Assembly: GCA_963930655.1 (NCBI GenBank)
Contig: OZ005621.1
Location: 8,047,001 to 8,111,000 of the forward strand
Reading direction: 5' to 3'
Source: Myrica gale
Taxonomy: Eukaryota > Streptophyta > Magnoliopsida > Fagales > Myricaceae
Length of the DNA: 64,000 nt
A model generated the notes under the pieces. That model saw only the letters and a list, made by a program, of their open reading frames with translations, did no database searches and had not been told where the DNA came from. This document shows, piece after piece, positions 10,442 to 21,247 of the stretch (its first letter is position 1; each line of letters opens with the position of its first letter). A program made the translations under genes and the position numbers.

Positions 10442-11997
10442 CACAGGCGGATCCAGCTAGGGGCAATGGGGGGCAGCCGCCCCCCATTGCCTGAAAAATC
10501 TCTTAAAAAAATTTTTTTTTTTTTGAATTTTTTTATATGGGCTGTCCCCCTTAGACCCAGGCCCTGAAGCCAGCCCCCCTTCAAACCCAGGCGCCCAGGC
10601 CAACCTAGCCGGTCTATTTTTTTTTTTTTAAAATCAACAGAGGGTAAAATACGCATTTCACCTTGGCCTTTTTTTTTTGTTAATTCGGCGCCATCCTCCC
10701 CTCCCTCTCTAACAACTTCAATTTCCCCCCCTTTTCTCCCTGACGCCCACAGCCCAGCCTCTCTCACTCTGCTCCCCACCTCCCGATGCTAGCCTCCGTC
10801 TCTCTCTCCCCTCTCACTCTGCCTCTACAGAACGCCAGCCTCTAGTCCTCTATCACTCTACCGACTGCCTCTCCTCCTCCGGACCTCCACAGTCAACAGA
10901 ATGCCGGCTGAGCTCTCTCTCTCCCTCTCCGTCCCTCTCTCCTCCTCCACAGGACCACAACTCTTTCTCTCTCTCTATCTCCAGCTCTCTCTCTCCAGCC
11001 TCCAAGTACTCTCTCAACTCAAGTCTCTTTGTAACTCTGTTTATTTTTCAATTAGTGATGAAATTTATTTTAAATTTTGATGAATTATGTGATGAAATTT
11101 AATTAGCAGATTAGGATTATTGAATTTATTGTGAACCGGATAGAGAATTCATGAATTTGTGATGAAATTTAATTAGTAGATTAGGATTATTGAATATATT
11201 GTGAACCGCATAGAAAATTCATGAATTTGTGATGAAATTTTAATTGAATTCATGTGATGAAATTTTGATGAATTAAGTACTGATAGAGAATTCTTGAATT
11301 TGCAATCTTTCTAAGCAGAAGATATTTGTTGTAAAAACCTAGATACAGTCAATACAATCACTCACATACCAACTCGAATCAAATTTCTGAATTCTGATTC
11401 GTGTAAGCAAAAAGAGAAACACGATTTGATCTTTTTGGGCTTATAGAAGGCAAGAGGAGAGTTGGGCTATCTTACTCATCAAGATTAGAAGGAGACCATC
11501 GTTTTTTGCTCTTTTTATTTCCTCTAAGTACTTGATCTGTGCTTTTGAATATTTAAGCTATGTTTCATTTTCCTAGTAGAATTGTCTTAATAAGCTTATA
11601 ATGTACTTAGTTCCTTTTAATTTGCTATTAGGTCTTAGTATCTTTGAATTGTCATGTAGGCCTTCAATTCAAAAATGTTATGTGCTTAGTTCCTTTTAAT
11701 TGGTAATTTTTTCTTAGCTTTTATTCATTATTCTACTATGTAGTGCAGTATGGAATTTATAGAAATTTTGCTAGTTTTAATTTTAGTTTCTTCTTGTTTG
11801 AAAAATAAATCTGTTGCGAGATCATGTTATTTTTATTCACACAAAGTGGTAAATATTTCAGTCCTCGTGTTAGTCTTTCTAGGATTTTTTTTTTTAACTT
11901 GTAAGACATTTTTTTGCATTACATAGTAAAAAAAATTTTTTGTCATTTTTCATTAAGAGTTTGCCCCCCTTCCATTACATTCCTGGATCCGCCACTG
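10442..11997. mobile_element. Non-autonomous hAT transposon with 8-bp TSD
   Basis: Terminal inverted repeats CACAGGCGGATCC (left) and its right-end partner CAGTGGCGGATCC match at 11 of 13 bases and fit plant hAT ends (CAGNGGCGGA). Exact 8-bp duplications GCCGTGGC flank the element at 10434-10441 and 11998-12005. Just inside each end lies a 'gggggcaa/ttgcccccct' tract. The 1556-bp interior has a CT-rich stretch (10690-11030) and a 70-bp tandem repeat but no transposase frame. Confidence 0.92.
11091..11230. repeat. 70-bp tandem duplication inside the hAT element
   Basis: Two adjacent copies (11091-11160 and 11161-11230) beginning gatgaaatttaattag, differing at about four positions. Confidence 0.85.
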
Positions 11998-12005
11998 GCC
12001 GTGGC

Positions 12006-12366
12006 ATCTGTAATCCCACGTAAGACGCCAGTTTGGTAGAGGGGATCGAAAAGAGCATGACAAAAGTGCAAGCTGCGGCTGACGAATAGAGCGGCATTTT
12101 CACTTGTCAGATTAATGCTCGTAGCTAGTTTCTTGAATGGACGACCACTAAGGTTTTTCGAATCAATGACGGGAACGATATTCGATGATCAGCTGCTTGA
12201 ATCACGTGAACAAGGTGGTATTTTCGACAGATTTCTCTGTCTCGAACATAAACACACGATCTCCGAACCACGCATATATACTTGTAATTAGCTGTGAGAG
12301 GCTGGGGGGGTGTATTTCTGCGGTCAAGTTCATCGCCCTTAGACACGTGAAAGTGTTGAGAATCTT
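12006..12366. other. Short intergenic gap, nothing recognised
   Basis: Flanks the hAT target site. No coding or RNA feature is supported. Confidence 0.4.
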
Positions 12367-12457
12367 GAGATAATATAGTTTAGGGATTTGCTGGGCGTCC
12401 CGCTGGAGATAATATAGTTTAGGGATTTGCTGGGCGTCCCCCAGCGGGACGCCCAGC
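12367..12457. repeat. Tandem 39-bp repeat that folds into a GC-rich hairpin
   Basis: The segment beginning gagataatatagtttaggg is repeated with a 39-bp period (12367 and 12406). It is followed by an inverted copy: GCTGGGCGTCCCGCTGG at 12390-12406 is exactly complementary to 12441-12457. A tighter 12-bp stem with a 5-nt loop lies at 12429-12457. This looks like the core of a foldback/MITE insertion that has duplicated one arm. Confidence 0.75.
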
Positions 12458-15400
12458 ATTTCTCTATAGTTTACTCCCATGTCCATGTCTCCCAGTGACT
12501 AAGACCTCTTTCAACAAGCCATCAATTCATAAAAAACTCTCAATCTCGATCGTACGAACCAAATTGTGTTAAGCCAATGACGGCCGAAAACAGATGACAG
12601 CTTAGAGCTAATCGCAAAAATTTAAAAAATTGTGTGGAAATATATAATTATCATATCTTTAAGGCAGGGTTTCTTAAATTGAAACCGTCGTCTAGTAGTT
12701 TTATAGGTGGTTAGAGTAGGAGCAAAAGAACCTAATCGCAGCAAGCGTATGGCACAAAAAAGGGTGGGCGGAAGGGAAAGAATATGCAGGCCGCTTATGA
12801 GGTTGTTCATTAAACTATATATTCAAGGCGTGGATGGCACGTCAATTGAAGAAGCTCGAGGACCACTGGGCCAAAGAGCTGTTTATTCTCTAGCCATCTC
12901 TCTCTCTAGCGCACCATTGGAAGTACCTGTCACGCGTGATTATTTTGAGACCTTGTCCAAGAAGTTCAATAAAAAGAGACATTGATATGAAGAACAGTGA
13001 GAAAAAGGAAGATTTGGCAAACGAAAGACGTACTTCTCTTATGATTAATGAAATTGGTCACAAGCAATATTTGTACACTAAAGAATAAATATATGTGTAC
13101 TACATTTGCCTTGACTACCTTGGGATGACATGACCCAATAAATTCCCAGCACTCGTACCGGAGGCTTGCCAAGCTGCATGCAAGACTCAGATTGCAGATT
13201 GATATTGTTCTATTTTTGACAGAAGGAAATCTTTATTTTTTTTGGGGGGTACGTAAGTTATATAATTATAATTATCTCTTGAACAAATGTCAAATCGTTT
13301 TTAGTTTTTGGGTAAGAACGTCTATCAGAGTTTGATATATATTATAGAACTCTCAATCAACAGGTATATAATATATCTAGTCAACTCAATTATAGAGTAC
13401 TGTTTCTTCATTAGTTTGGTGCATACTATGGAGTCAACAAATAGATAAGATAGACTAGGTCTTTTATCTGAAAACCTCTGAGGAATAGTAATTACATAAG
13501 TTAGGATATATATATATATAATATCATATTATTCCTTTAAATGAGAGGATCAAATTCAGGACGCATTTTTTCTTTTCATGTTAGTAATTAATGTATTCTA
13601 CAACTAATGATCATACGCCAATTATAACTTTATCAAGACAATATAACTTAGATCATAATATGAGAAATCTTTACTTTTAATTCTGAATCATTACTACAAT
13701 GTCATTTATAAGTCTAAAATTTCAATTTTATCGACGTTACGCGCGTTCTCAAATTTTCATAATTTATCAATTCCAACTATATGCCTATTTCTCCCGCTAA
13801 AGATGATAAAAAGAAGCTCAGAAAGATCACAAAAATACTCTTAATTTTTTTTGGATAACGAGGAAAATCTAGGTACTCATTCACTTATATTGAGTTCAGA
13901 CAGACTTAATTCAGTATCCGTATGAGTTGAGCTCCCAATTTAATAAAGGCATAAGTAGATGATGTTATTGCAATGGTTCCAAATTAAATTAAAGTCAATG
14001 AATGAAAGTAAGCAATATTTTCCTTCACAGAGACTTAAAGCCATTAGCCGCATAATTGGATTCAGAATAGTCATAAACGTGAGGTTTGAGGCATTATGAA
14101 TTGTATCATGTTGATTCTAAAAAAGATATTTGGGTGAAATTATATTGAGTAGAAGTCAACGATACATATGCCAATCTTTATTTCAAAAAAAAATTGGAAA
14201 GAAAAAGAATAAAGGAACTACTAAATTTTATTTTCCTTTTTTTCTGGCAGTCAACTATGATATAATATTTTTCATTAAGAAAATGATATATATAGTGATT
14301 CGAACCATATTTTAAGTACATAATATTATGTTAAATAATCAATTAAAAAGGGCCTATGTACATACCATCAACGAAATGTAAACCTGGTCCCTGATTAAAG
14401 TCAACAAAATATATAACAAGTAAATATTTAATTTGAATGGTGGAGAGATCCCCATATAATAAGATAGCTGGGGGTGTATATATAATGGATAAAAGTCAAA
14501 CTATGCCTAGAAACTGAAAAAGAAAAAGTCAACTACAGTATTTTTTTTATTATTAATATCTGCATTGATAGTCAACTATAATATGGATTAAGAGAAAGGA
14601 TATCGAGATGTATATAGAACCAAGTTTTTTTAGTACATGATTATATGGTTGAAGCAACCAAATTTATACGCAAGTGACGTATTGAGTTCTAATACGACCT
14701 GTTAATTGGTCAATACTAGCAATTTAGGTTTTGACTGGCGATCAGGTTATATTCGGCTGGAAGGATATATATATATATATATATACACACACACGGAGTA
14801 GGTATTAGAGTTGGAGATCACACTCTTCAATTTGTTATTCGAATTAGATAGTCAATCCAGAGAAAACAATATATAACATTCATTGAATGTTTAGGACCCA
14901 TATATTATATTTTTCTTTAATTTTCAAATTGACCATCTAATTGAAGTAACAAAATGAAAAAAAAAAAAAACTTCATAGGTTCAAGAGACCTATTTTATAG
15001 ATGGTAATTGGGAGCTCTAATATGGTGGAGGCGGTACCAAATAGCTCAATCTGCTGAATGGAAAAAAAAAATCTTCTAATCGAAATTTTTGATTCCGATT
15101 CTGACACGTACCAAAAGTTATTTTTGGAAATTTTCGATTCTAGTTTTTATTTAAAATAATATAAAATATAGTTCAAAATAAAGTATAAAATATGGAGTTT
15201 GCTTGAATATTTATTTTAGAATTTAAATTTTAAATAAATGTTTATATTTATTGATAATTTATGATGAATAACTAAAAAAAATGAACTCAAAAAATATTTT
15301 TAACCCAGGGCCCAAAAGATATGTCCAAAAAGCCCATATAAGCATCGTTTCAGTACTCACCTCTAATCTTAACTACATCGCCTTTTATAATTTACATCAT

Positions 15401-18156
15401 AAATTACCAAGTTAAATATTGGATTCCAAATGAACGATTATTTTACAATTTATAACTCATGTTGCAATATAACTGTTTATATTGTGAAACGAGATCTGTT
15501 TTTTTTATTTATTTTAAAGATTAAAATTTAACATGAGCTAGAAAGCGTAAAATAATTGGTAGTTAGAAATATAATATGTGCAACTTAGTAGTTTAAAGAA
15601 CAAGTGGCAAAATGTGTTGTAGTTAAAAGGGTGCAAATACTTAAAACAAAATATAATTTCTAGATTGAAAATGATAGAAAATCCGTATACGAATTGGGGA
15701 TCTGGGCTCTAAAAGAGTTGAGGCTCAAATTCCTGGACCAACTTCGGCTCCTATTGGGGATCTGGGCTCTAAATCTCCTTAATTGTCTGCAGGCCCAGGC
15801 CCTGCCTATCACAATTGCTTAGAAAGACAAGGCGAGAATTCCAGACTCATGCAGCTGGAGCAGAAACCCAATTCCACCGTGACTTTACCTGGCTTGAGAG
15901 TCCTGCTGCCTCCATAGAATTTCGTCCAAACAAAAGAAAAGGTACTCATGGCCCACAATCTATGGACTATTTCCCCTCCAAATCTCTTTTTCTATATGCT
16001 CTACCATAACGAGTACTTAACTACGGCAAAATGACTCAGCAATAGCATTATCTGCGTTACCATATGACAAAAACAAACAAACAAAGACAGAAAGGAGAAA
16101 AATAAAATAAAATAAGGAAAAAGAAGAAGAATGCTCTATGGCTGGGACATCGGACATGAAATTATGGGATAGGAAGTTAGGAACTACTCCATTGAACTCA
16201 TTTTCCCTCTCTTTTATTTCTTTTTCCGTTTATTGGGTTGTTTTACATTGTATTGACTGTAATAGGGTGAATGTTAGGGCTCTGTGACCCCCCTTTTTTG
16301 TAGTTTAACATGCATGCATTTCCATAGAAATATGAAAAAAGTAACATAAATACTAGAGTATTCGTGCTTTTTACCCAAGGAGGAAGATGAAATTACAGAA
16401 AAATGTCTGCAATTAGAAACTTCTCCAGAATAGTTAAGAGATATGTATCTCTGAATCCCCTGATGATTGAACCCACCCCAACTGTAGCAATTTATAAATA
16501 TATATATATATATATTAGCTAAATGAGTCTACCTTCTACTTTATGCATTAGTCTAGAGTGTTAGGAGGCTGCAAGATTTATGAACAAATAATAGATTGCC
16601 TGATATCAAAAGTTTGACAATACCTTCTCCTTTCCATTCACTTCTCGTGTCTTACCTTTTCCACAATATACTAATTTTCCCTTTCAATTTCTCTTTCCTA
16701 TTTGTAAACACTATCCCACGATGACAGGCTGCAGAAACTCAGGCATTCCAAATGAGCGTTAATCTACTTAAAAACAGCTGATATGCCGTTAACAGAACCT
16801 ATGGTTGTAAAAATGGAACCCATATAGGTAGGCCCAAAGGTTAGCTATTTAAAGTGGCCGCCTATCACATCCCAGTCCTAATACATGATGACATCATAAC
16901 CCATCAAGCAACTGCATGAGTGCATGGTGTCCTGAACCCAATACGTTTATTGAGGTTACTTGTACCTATAATAAAAATACTGTCTTGAGGAAGAAGTTTA
17001 TTCAAGAGTCATAGATGACACCATAACCGCCAAACTAGAAGCTCTACAAAGACAGCTATAACAATGGCATTCTTCAGGCACATTGTACAATTTGCAGGGC
17101 TTGTGAAGGACCATTCAGTGCCAATAGGTATGAGGCACTGTACATCACAATGATGGCACCCTACAATATACCATCATCCCATCCCCCCCCCTCTCTCTCT
17201 CTCTTCTTCCTCCCCCATCATTGAACGGTGAATAACAACTGATAACCTATTGCCTCTAAAAGAGGATCTTTTTTCATGGATGAAACAAATTAAATCATTA
17301 GTTGAAAGGAAGGTCTTCGCAACAATACTGCAAGGGGCTTTAATAGTAGAGAGATAACACAGTGAAAAATATGAACTAAAATGCTTCTTTATATCAATAA
17401 CCATGGACACCTGTTTGGTCCATTCAAGCGACACACTTAACCATTCCAATGCAAGAAAAAAGTCTGACATTAGGGAAAGATAATTCAGAAGAAGCCAACT
17501 GTGAATGGTTCAGATCTTACAAACTTATCCTGCCATTGTATGCTGAAATGGTGCAGCGTTAGAAATCTTGATGGTAGAGCATTCTATAACAAATGATCAT
17601 GTCACTGAAATGCAGCTTAAAATCTCTCCTATCGAGTAATGTGTCATATTTATCAATTACTTCTAGGTTGCAATATATCAACGAGAGAATGACCTGCATA
17701 CGCCTTGTGAAGTTTCAATCCCTAGTCCACATATTTGAGGTTTCACTTCGAAGCTAGACCTAAGACCAAACAAGGTGTTCAAGTTTGGGTTACTTGTAAC
17801 TCCAGACATCAAACACCGTTAATGAATGGTTATTTGAAACTAGTCATGCTGGGTAATCTGAAGTCCAATTTGGGATCTGTTATCCAACTTAAGCCCCAAT
17901 TGCCTCCCACACTACCCATGGATCTTCAGAGTTCCACGAACATTTCCAAATCACTCAAACCAGTAAATTTCCTGGAAATTCAATACTTCAACAATAGAGT
18001 ACCATGACCAGGAAAGGCACTCTTCTAGACAACTATTATCAGTTGTTTGTAACTCACTTTTTTGCATACAGAAAAAAAAAAAGGAAAAAGAACCTCAAAA
18101 ACTAGGTTGAATCCAAATTTTAATACACCACGATTGCTACAATGCAAATGCAATAG
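12458..18156. other. Long AT-rich intergenic region
   Basis: No gene is supported. Features seen are AT/AC microsatellites at about 14763-14795 and 16495-16516, a direct duplication of attggggatctgggctcta (15693 and 15755), and a CT tract at about 17188-17207. The frames at 12707-12985, 17174-17470 and 17735-18007 show no recognisable family. Confidence 0.4.
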
Positions 18157-18566
18157 TGTAATGATTCAAGGAAGCGCTGGCCACAGATGCTCTTTGACTC
18201 CAAAAGGACTATTCAAGATTGTTTTTGAAGCTCCTTAAAGCCACTATAAAGCTCAATTCTATTTAGTAAGCATTCAATGCGGGGTTTGGCCTCATATCAT
18301 CCCTTATCCTCACTTACTCTATGTGGAACTCGAGGTATCATAATTTCTCATTCTTAAACACTTGACATCTTCGTTAAAGCCCATCAACCTTACATCGGCA
18401 GTTATTAGTCTGTTCTGATACAATTTGTAACGACCAAGAAAACACTATGAGGCATTTGCGATTTCAGTCCAAAAGGACTAGCCAAGATTGTTTTCCAAGT
18501 CTTTGGAAGCACTATAAAGCTCAATTTTACCCAATAAACATCCTCGTGAGACTTGGCCTAATACCA
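18157..18566 (-). mobile_element. TRIM-like miniature LTR retrotransposon
   Basis: Two related blocks, 18157-18299 and 18426-18566, share phrases such as gtccaaaaggact, caagattgttttc and cactataaagctcaatt, and each has TG...CA ends. Between them lie only about 126 bp. On the minus strand the right block is followed by a PBS-like TTGTATCAGAAC (18412-18423), and the left block is preceded by a purine run GAGGATAAGGGA (about 18300-18312) as a polypurine tract. LTR-PBS-PPT-LTR in 410 bp is TRIM architecture. The LTRs are clearly diverged and no TSD remains, so it is old. Confidence 0.55.
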
Positions 18567-19621
18567 TGTCTTTATCATTCATTCTCCTCTCCCACTGATG
18601 ATGATTGGGACACAATTCGTGCTTTCATCAAGTTTTTAAAACTGTTTTATGAAGTGACTGTGAGAATGTCTGGTACCAAGTATGCCACATCAAGTTTGTA
18701 TTTTGAAGAGTTATCTAACATTCTTGATCATTTGACAGAATATACTAATAGTGATGATCTTGTGCTGAATACTATGGCTAGAAAGATGATGATTAAGTAT
18801 CAGAAATATTGGGGAGACATAGAGAATATCAATAAAGTGTTGTTTATAGCTGCAGTCCTTAACCCACGCTACAAATTAGATACCCTAGACTTTTGGTTCA
18901 AGGACGAAATGGGTGATGAGAAAGGAGAAATGTTTGTTGAAACGCTGAAGAAAGACATTGAACACTTGTTTAGGCAATATGTCAGGAAGGCCCATATTGG
19001 TGGTGATTCTTCTAGCTCATGTACAGGTTACACAAGTGGGAATGAAACTGAGAGCCAACCCTGTTCTACCTCATTAGGGCTGACTCAAAACAAATTTGCA
19101 TTGAATAAGTACCGTCAATTTCGTGGTTCTCATAATCTGACGGAAAATCGAAGTGAATTAGAGCGGTATTATTTGGAGGATGTGGAGACTCCGAGTGACG
19201 GGTTCGATCTCTTGACTTGGTGGAAGGTCAATTCTACCAAATATCCTATTTTGACCCGAGTAGCACGAGACGTATTGGTCATCCCCATCACTACAGTCGC
19301 TTCTGAGTCTGCATTTAGTACTGGTGGTCGAGTGCTAGATTCATATCGAAGTTCATTAGCTCCATCAATGGTGAATGCTCTTATATGTGCCCAAAATTGG
19401 TTGGAGTCCAAACCTATCTTTCATCAAGAGGAAGAGTTGGATGATATTGAAAGTTACAAGCTTGATGAAGGTATCTTTCTCATTCATTGTAAATTTTTAA
19501 TTGTTAAATAATAATTGTTTTCATTTCAATTATTAAATGAGTGAAGTTAAATTCATTTGTATTGGTTGTTGTTGTTGTTTTAGAATTAGAGGTCGATCCA
19601 TTGGGCATTCTTCTTGAATAA
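18567..19621 (+). pseudogene. hAT transposase C-terminal fragment (RICESLEEPER/DAYSLEEPER type)
   Basis: Recognisable transposase begins near 18590 with DDDWDTIRAFIKFLKLFYE, followed by the RNase-H-fold/DUF4413 region (NILDHLTEYT..., YWGDIENINKVLFIAAVLNPRYK). The hAT dimerisation domain follows (ELERYYLED, LTWWKVNSTKYPILTRVARD, IPITTVASESAFSTGGRVL). The frame runs to a stop at 19511. Splicing at a GT at 19471 and the AG at 19581-19583 would instead give a short last exon ending at TAA 19619-19621, the likely ancestral C-terminus. About half the usual protein is absent, including the N-terminal BED zinc finger and first catalytic residues; the frame continues upstream into the TRIM-like sequence. 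It is therefore a truncated pseudogene unless transcribed as a chimera. Confidence 0.85.
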
Positions 19622-20340
19622 TGATTATGAACGTGGAGCTGGACTGCTGGAGTATGGCTACAACAAAGAAACAAAAAAACAATGTAACTTGTTTACTATC
19701 TAGCATTGATTATTTTTATGCTCATTTTATTTTCTAAGGAATTGTGTTGTGATTTGTAAAGTCTAAAGTGTAAACTGTTATGCAGGGTAGAAGATGATTC
19801 ATTTGCTTTGATCGTTCAAGTCTTCAAGAATATCTTATTTGCTTTCATTGTGATTTGATCTCAGCAAGTTATTGTAATAGTTAGAACTTAGAATTATTAT
19901 ATTTTCATAATTTCATTGTAATAGACTAATAGCTTAAGGAATTATGTTTATTGCTTGTAATAGACTAATTTCCTAGGTTATTTAGTTAGTTGCTAGATTT
20001 CCTTGATCTCTTCCCGTAATCAGAGACATTAGCTTTAGAGCTGATTCTGAAATCAATATTACATACAAGAATCAAGAGTAAATTTGAGGAAAACAAGTCC
20101 TGATTGAACATGATGTATAGCTTCTTGCACAAATTTTAGATTATGCCAGAGTCCAATAGCATCAAAGAATGTTTGCAGTACGATTGAGCCTAAACAAATA
20201 GGTAGGTGTAAAGGTCAGAAATGTTGCACAGTTTTGTACTTGTAAGCATGTCGAAGACTCTATGCACTACATCTTCGGCATAACTTTTCCCTACATCAGA
20301 GACCTGCACTCTTTTCCCTTCATCTCACGTGGACTAGTTT
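19622..20340. other. Intergenic, hAT fragment 3' flank
   Basis: AT-rich with no supported coding feature. Part may be the 3' end of the hAT element, but no matching TIR was found. Confidence 0.4.
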
Positions 20341-20506
20341 TGGGCCCCAAATATAGAGCCCAGAACGGTTTTGGGCCACCTTTTTTGAGGCCCAGAAACC
20401 CGAACCCGAGCCGAACTCGGAATTCGGGTCCGGCTCGGTTCTTCACCATGTTCGGGTCGGGTTCGGGTTAAAATTTCCGAACCCGACCCCGAAAAGCCCA
20501 ACCCTA
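20341..20506. repeat. Fragment of a hAT-like MITE (CGGGTTCGGGT-rich)
   Basis: Repeated cgggttcgggt/acccgaacccg tracts end with gaaaagcccaaccctA at 20506, resembling the TAGGG-type ends of the MITEs at 25026 and 31390. The left end and TSD were not found. It lies about 280 bp beyond the SERF stop codon. Confidence 0.4.
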
Positions 20507-20782
20507 AAAGAGCTCGTGCACCAATAGTTCACACAAAAAACACAACGAAAGAGAAGAAAACTGAACGCAGGGATAAGTAAGAAGAAAAACCACAAGCAAT
20601 TCAAATTTATTTATAATTGTCTCGTAACCAATTAAAGCACAAGCCACAACTAGTTTCTTAGGTTCCGCCACGATAATTATGTTTCTCAAACATCCATAAT
20701 GAACAGAACTGAAACGACAGAAATCCAATGACATGGACAGATTTGCCACAAATACCAAAAGACCCGGACTCGAATACAGTTT

Positions 20783-21247
20783 TTATTTCTTGGTATCGCT
20801 TTTACCTCCACCTGAGGTGTCCCCTCCCCCCGACTGCGCCGCCTTCTTCGCGGTCTTCCCTTGCAGCGCCTTTGCGTCCCTGCATACACAAACCACAACC
20901 AGAGACAAAAACTTACAAATATCTCCGAAACAAAAATTTGGCAATTAGAAGAGAAATATGAAAACGAAAGAGGAAAGGAAGAGAGATGGGAAATTACCTC
21001 TCCCGGCGCTGTTCGGGGGTCAAGCCGTCATCTTTGTTCTTGGAACCCTTGCCGCGAGCCTGAGCCCGCTCGCGATCTTTCTCCCTCTGGTTTCCGCGTA
21101 AGGATCCGAATCAAGGAAAAAGCAAAGAAAAATAAAAAGGACCAGATTTGTGTTCTAGAAAAACAAATTACATACACAAAAATTAACGAAATTGGAAGAA
21201 CTTCAAAGAAAAAAAAAGGTTGAAATCTGAAAAAGGATATGAGTCAT
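20783..21247 (-). CDS. SERF/4F5-family small basic protein, three exons
   Basis: Exon 1 is 21247-21241 (ATG plus four bases), exon 2 is 21097-20998, exon 3 is 20879-20783. Joined, they give 67 residues starting MTRGNQREKDRERAQAR, then a KDDGLTPEQRRERDAKAL core, an AKKAAQ segment and a Gly/Ser tail ending SDTKK. This is the whole 4F5/SERF domain at normal length. Animal SERF proteins bind acidic partners and promote amyloid formation; the plant role is unclear. No ATG is in frame directly upstream of exon 2, where a TGA blocks extension, so the start depends on intron 1. That intron has AT-AC ends and U12 signals and restores the conserved MTRG start exactly. Intron 2 (20997-20880) is an ordinary GT-AG intron. 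No annotated frame covers this gene because every exon is short. Confidence 0.88.
21098..21240 (-). other. U12-type AT-AC intron in the SERF gene
   Basis: On the minus strand the donor reads ATATCCTTTT, matching the U12 AT-AC consensus. The 3' end reads TTCCTTGATTCGGATCCTTAC. TTCCTTGAT fits the U12 branch-site consensus TTCCTTRAY and lies about 12 nt from the terminal AC. Length 143 nt. Phase after codon position 1 of the third codon restores Arg in MTRG. Confidence 0.87.

Noticed and set aside
12707-12985. 92-codon plus-strand frame
   Set aside because: No recognisable domain, no splice or promoter context, and AT-rich flanks.
17174-18007. Frames at 17174-17470 (minus) and 17735-18007 (plus)
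   Set aside because: One includes a CT microsatellite translated as GEEEERERGGG. Neither matches a family, and neither has exon context.
20783-21107. SERF exons first looked like a pseudogene without a start codon
   Set aside because: An upstream ATGACTC joined by an AT-AC intron with U12 donor and branch signals restores the conserved N-terminus, so the gene is intact.
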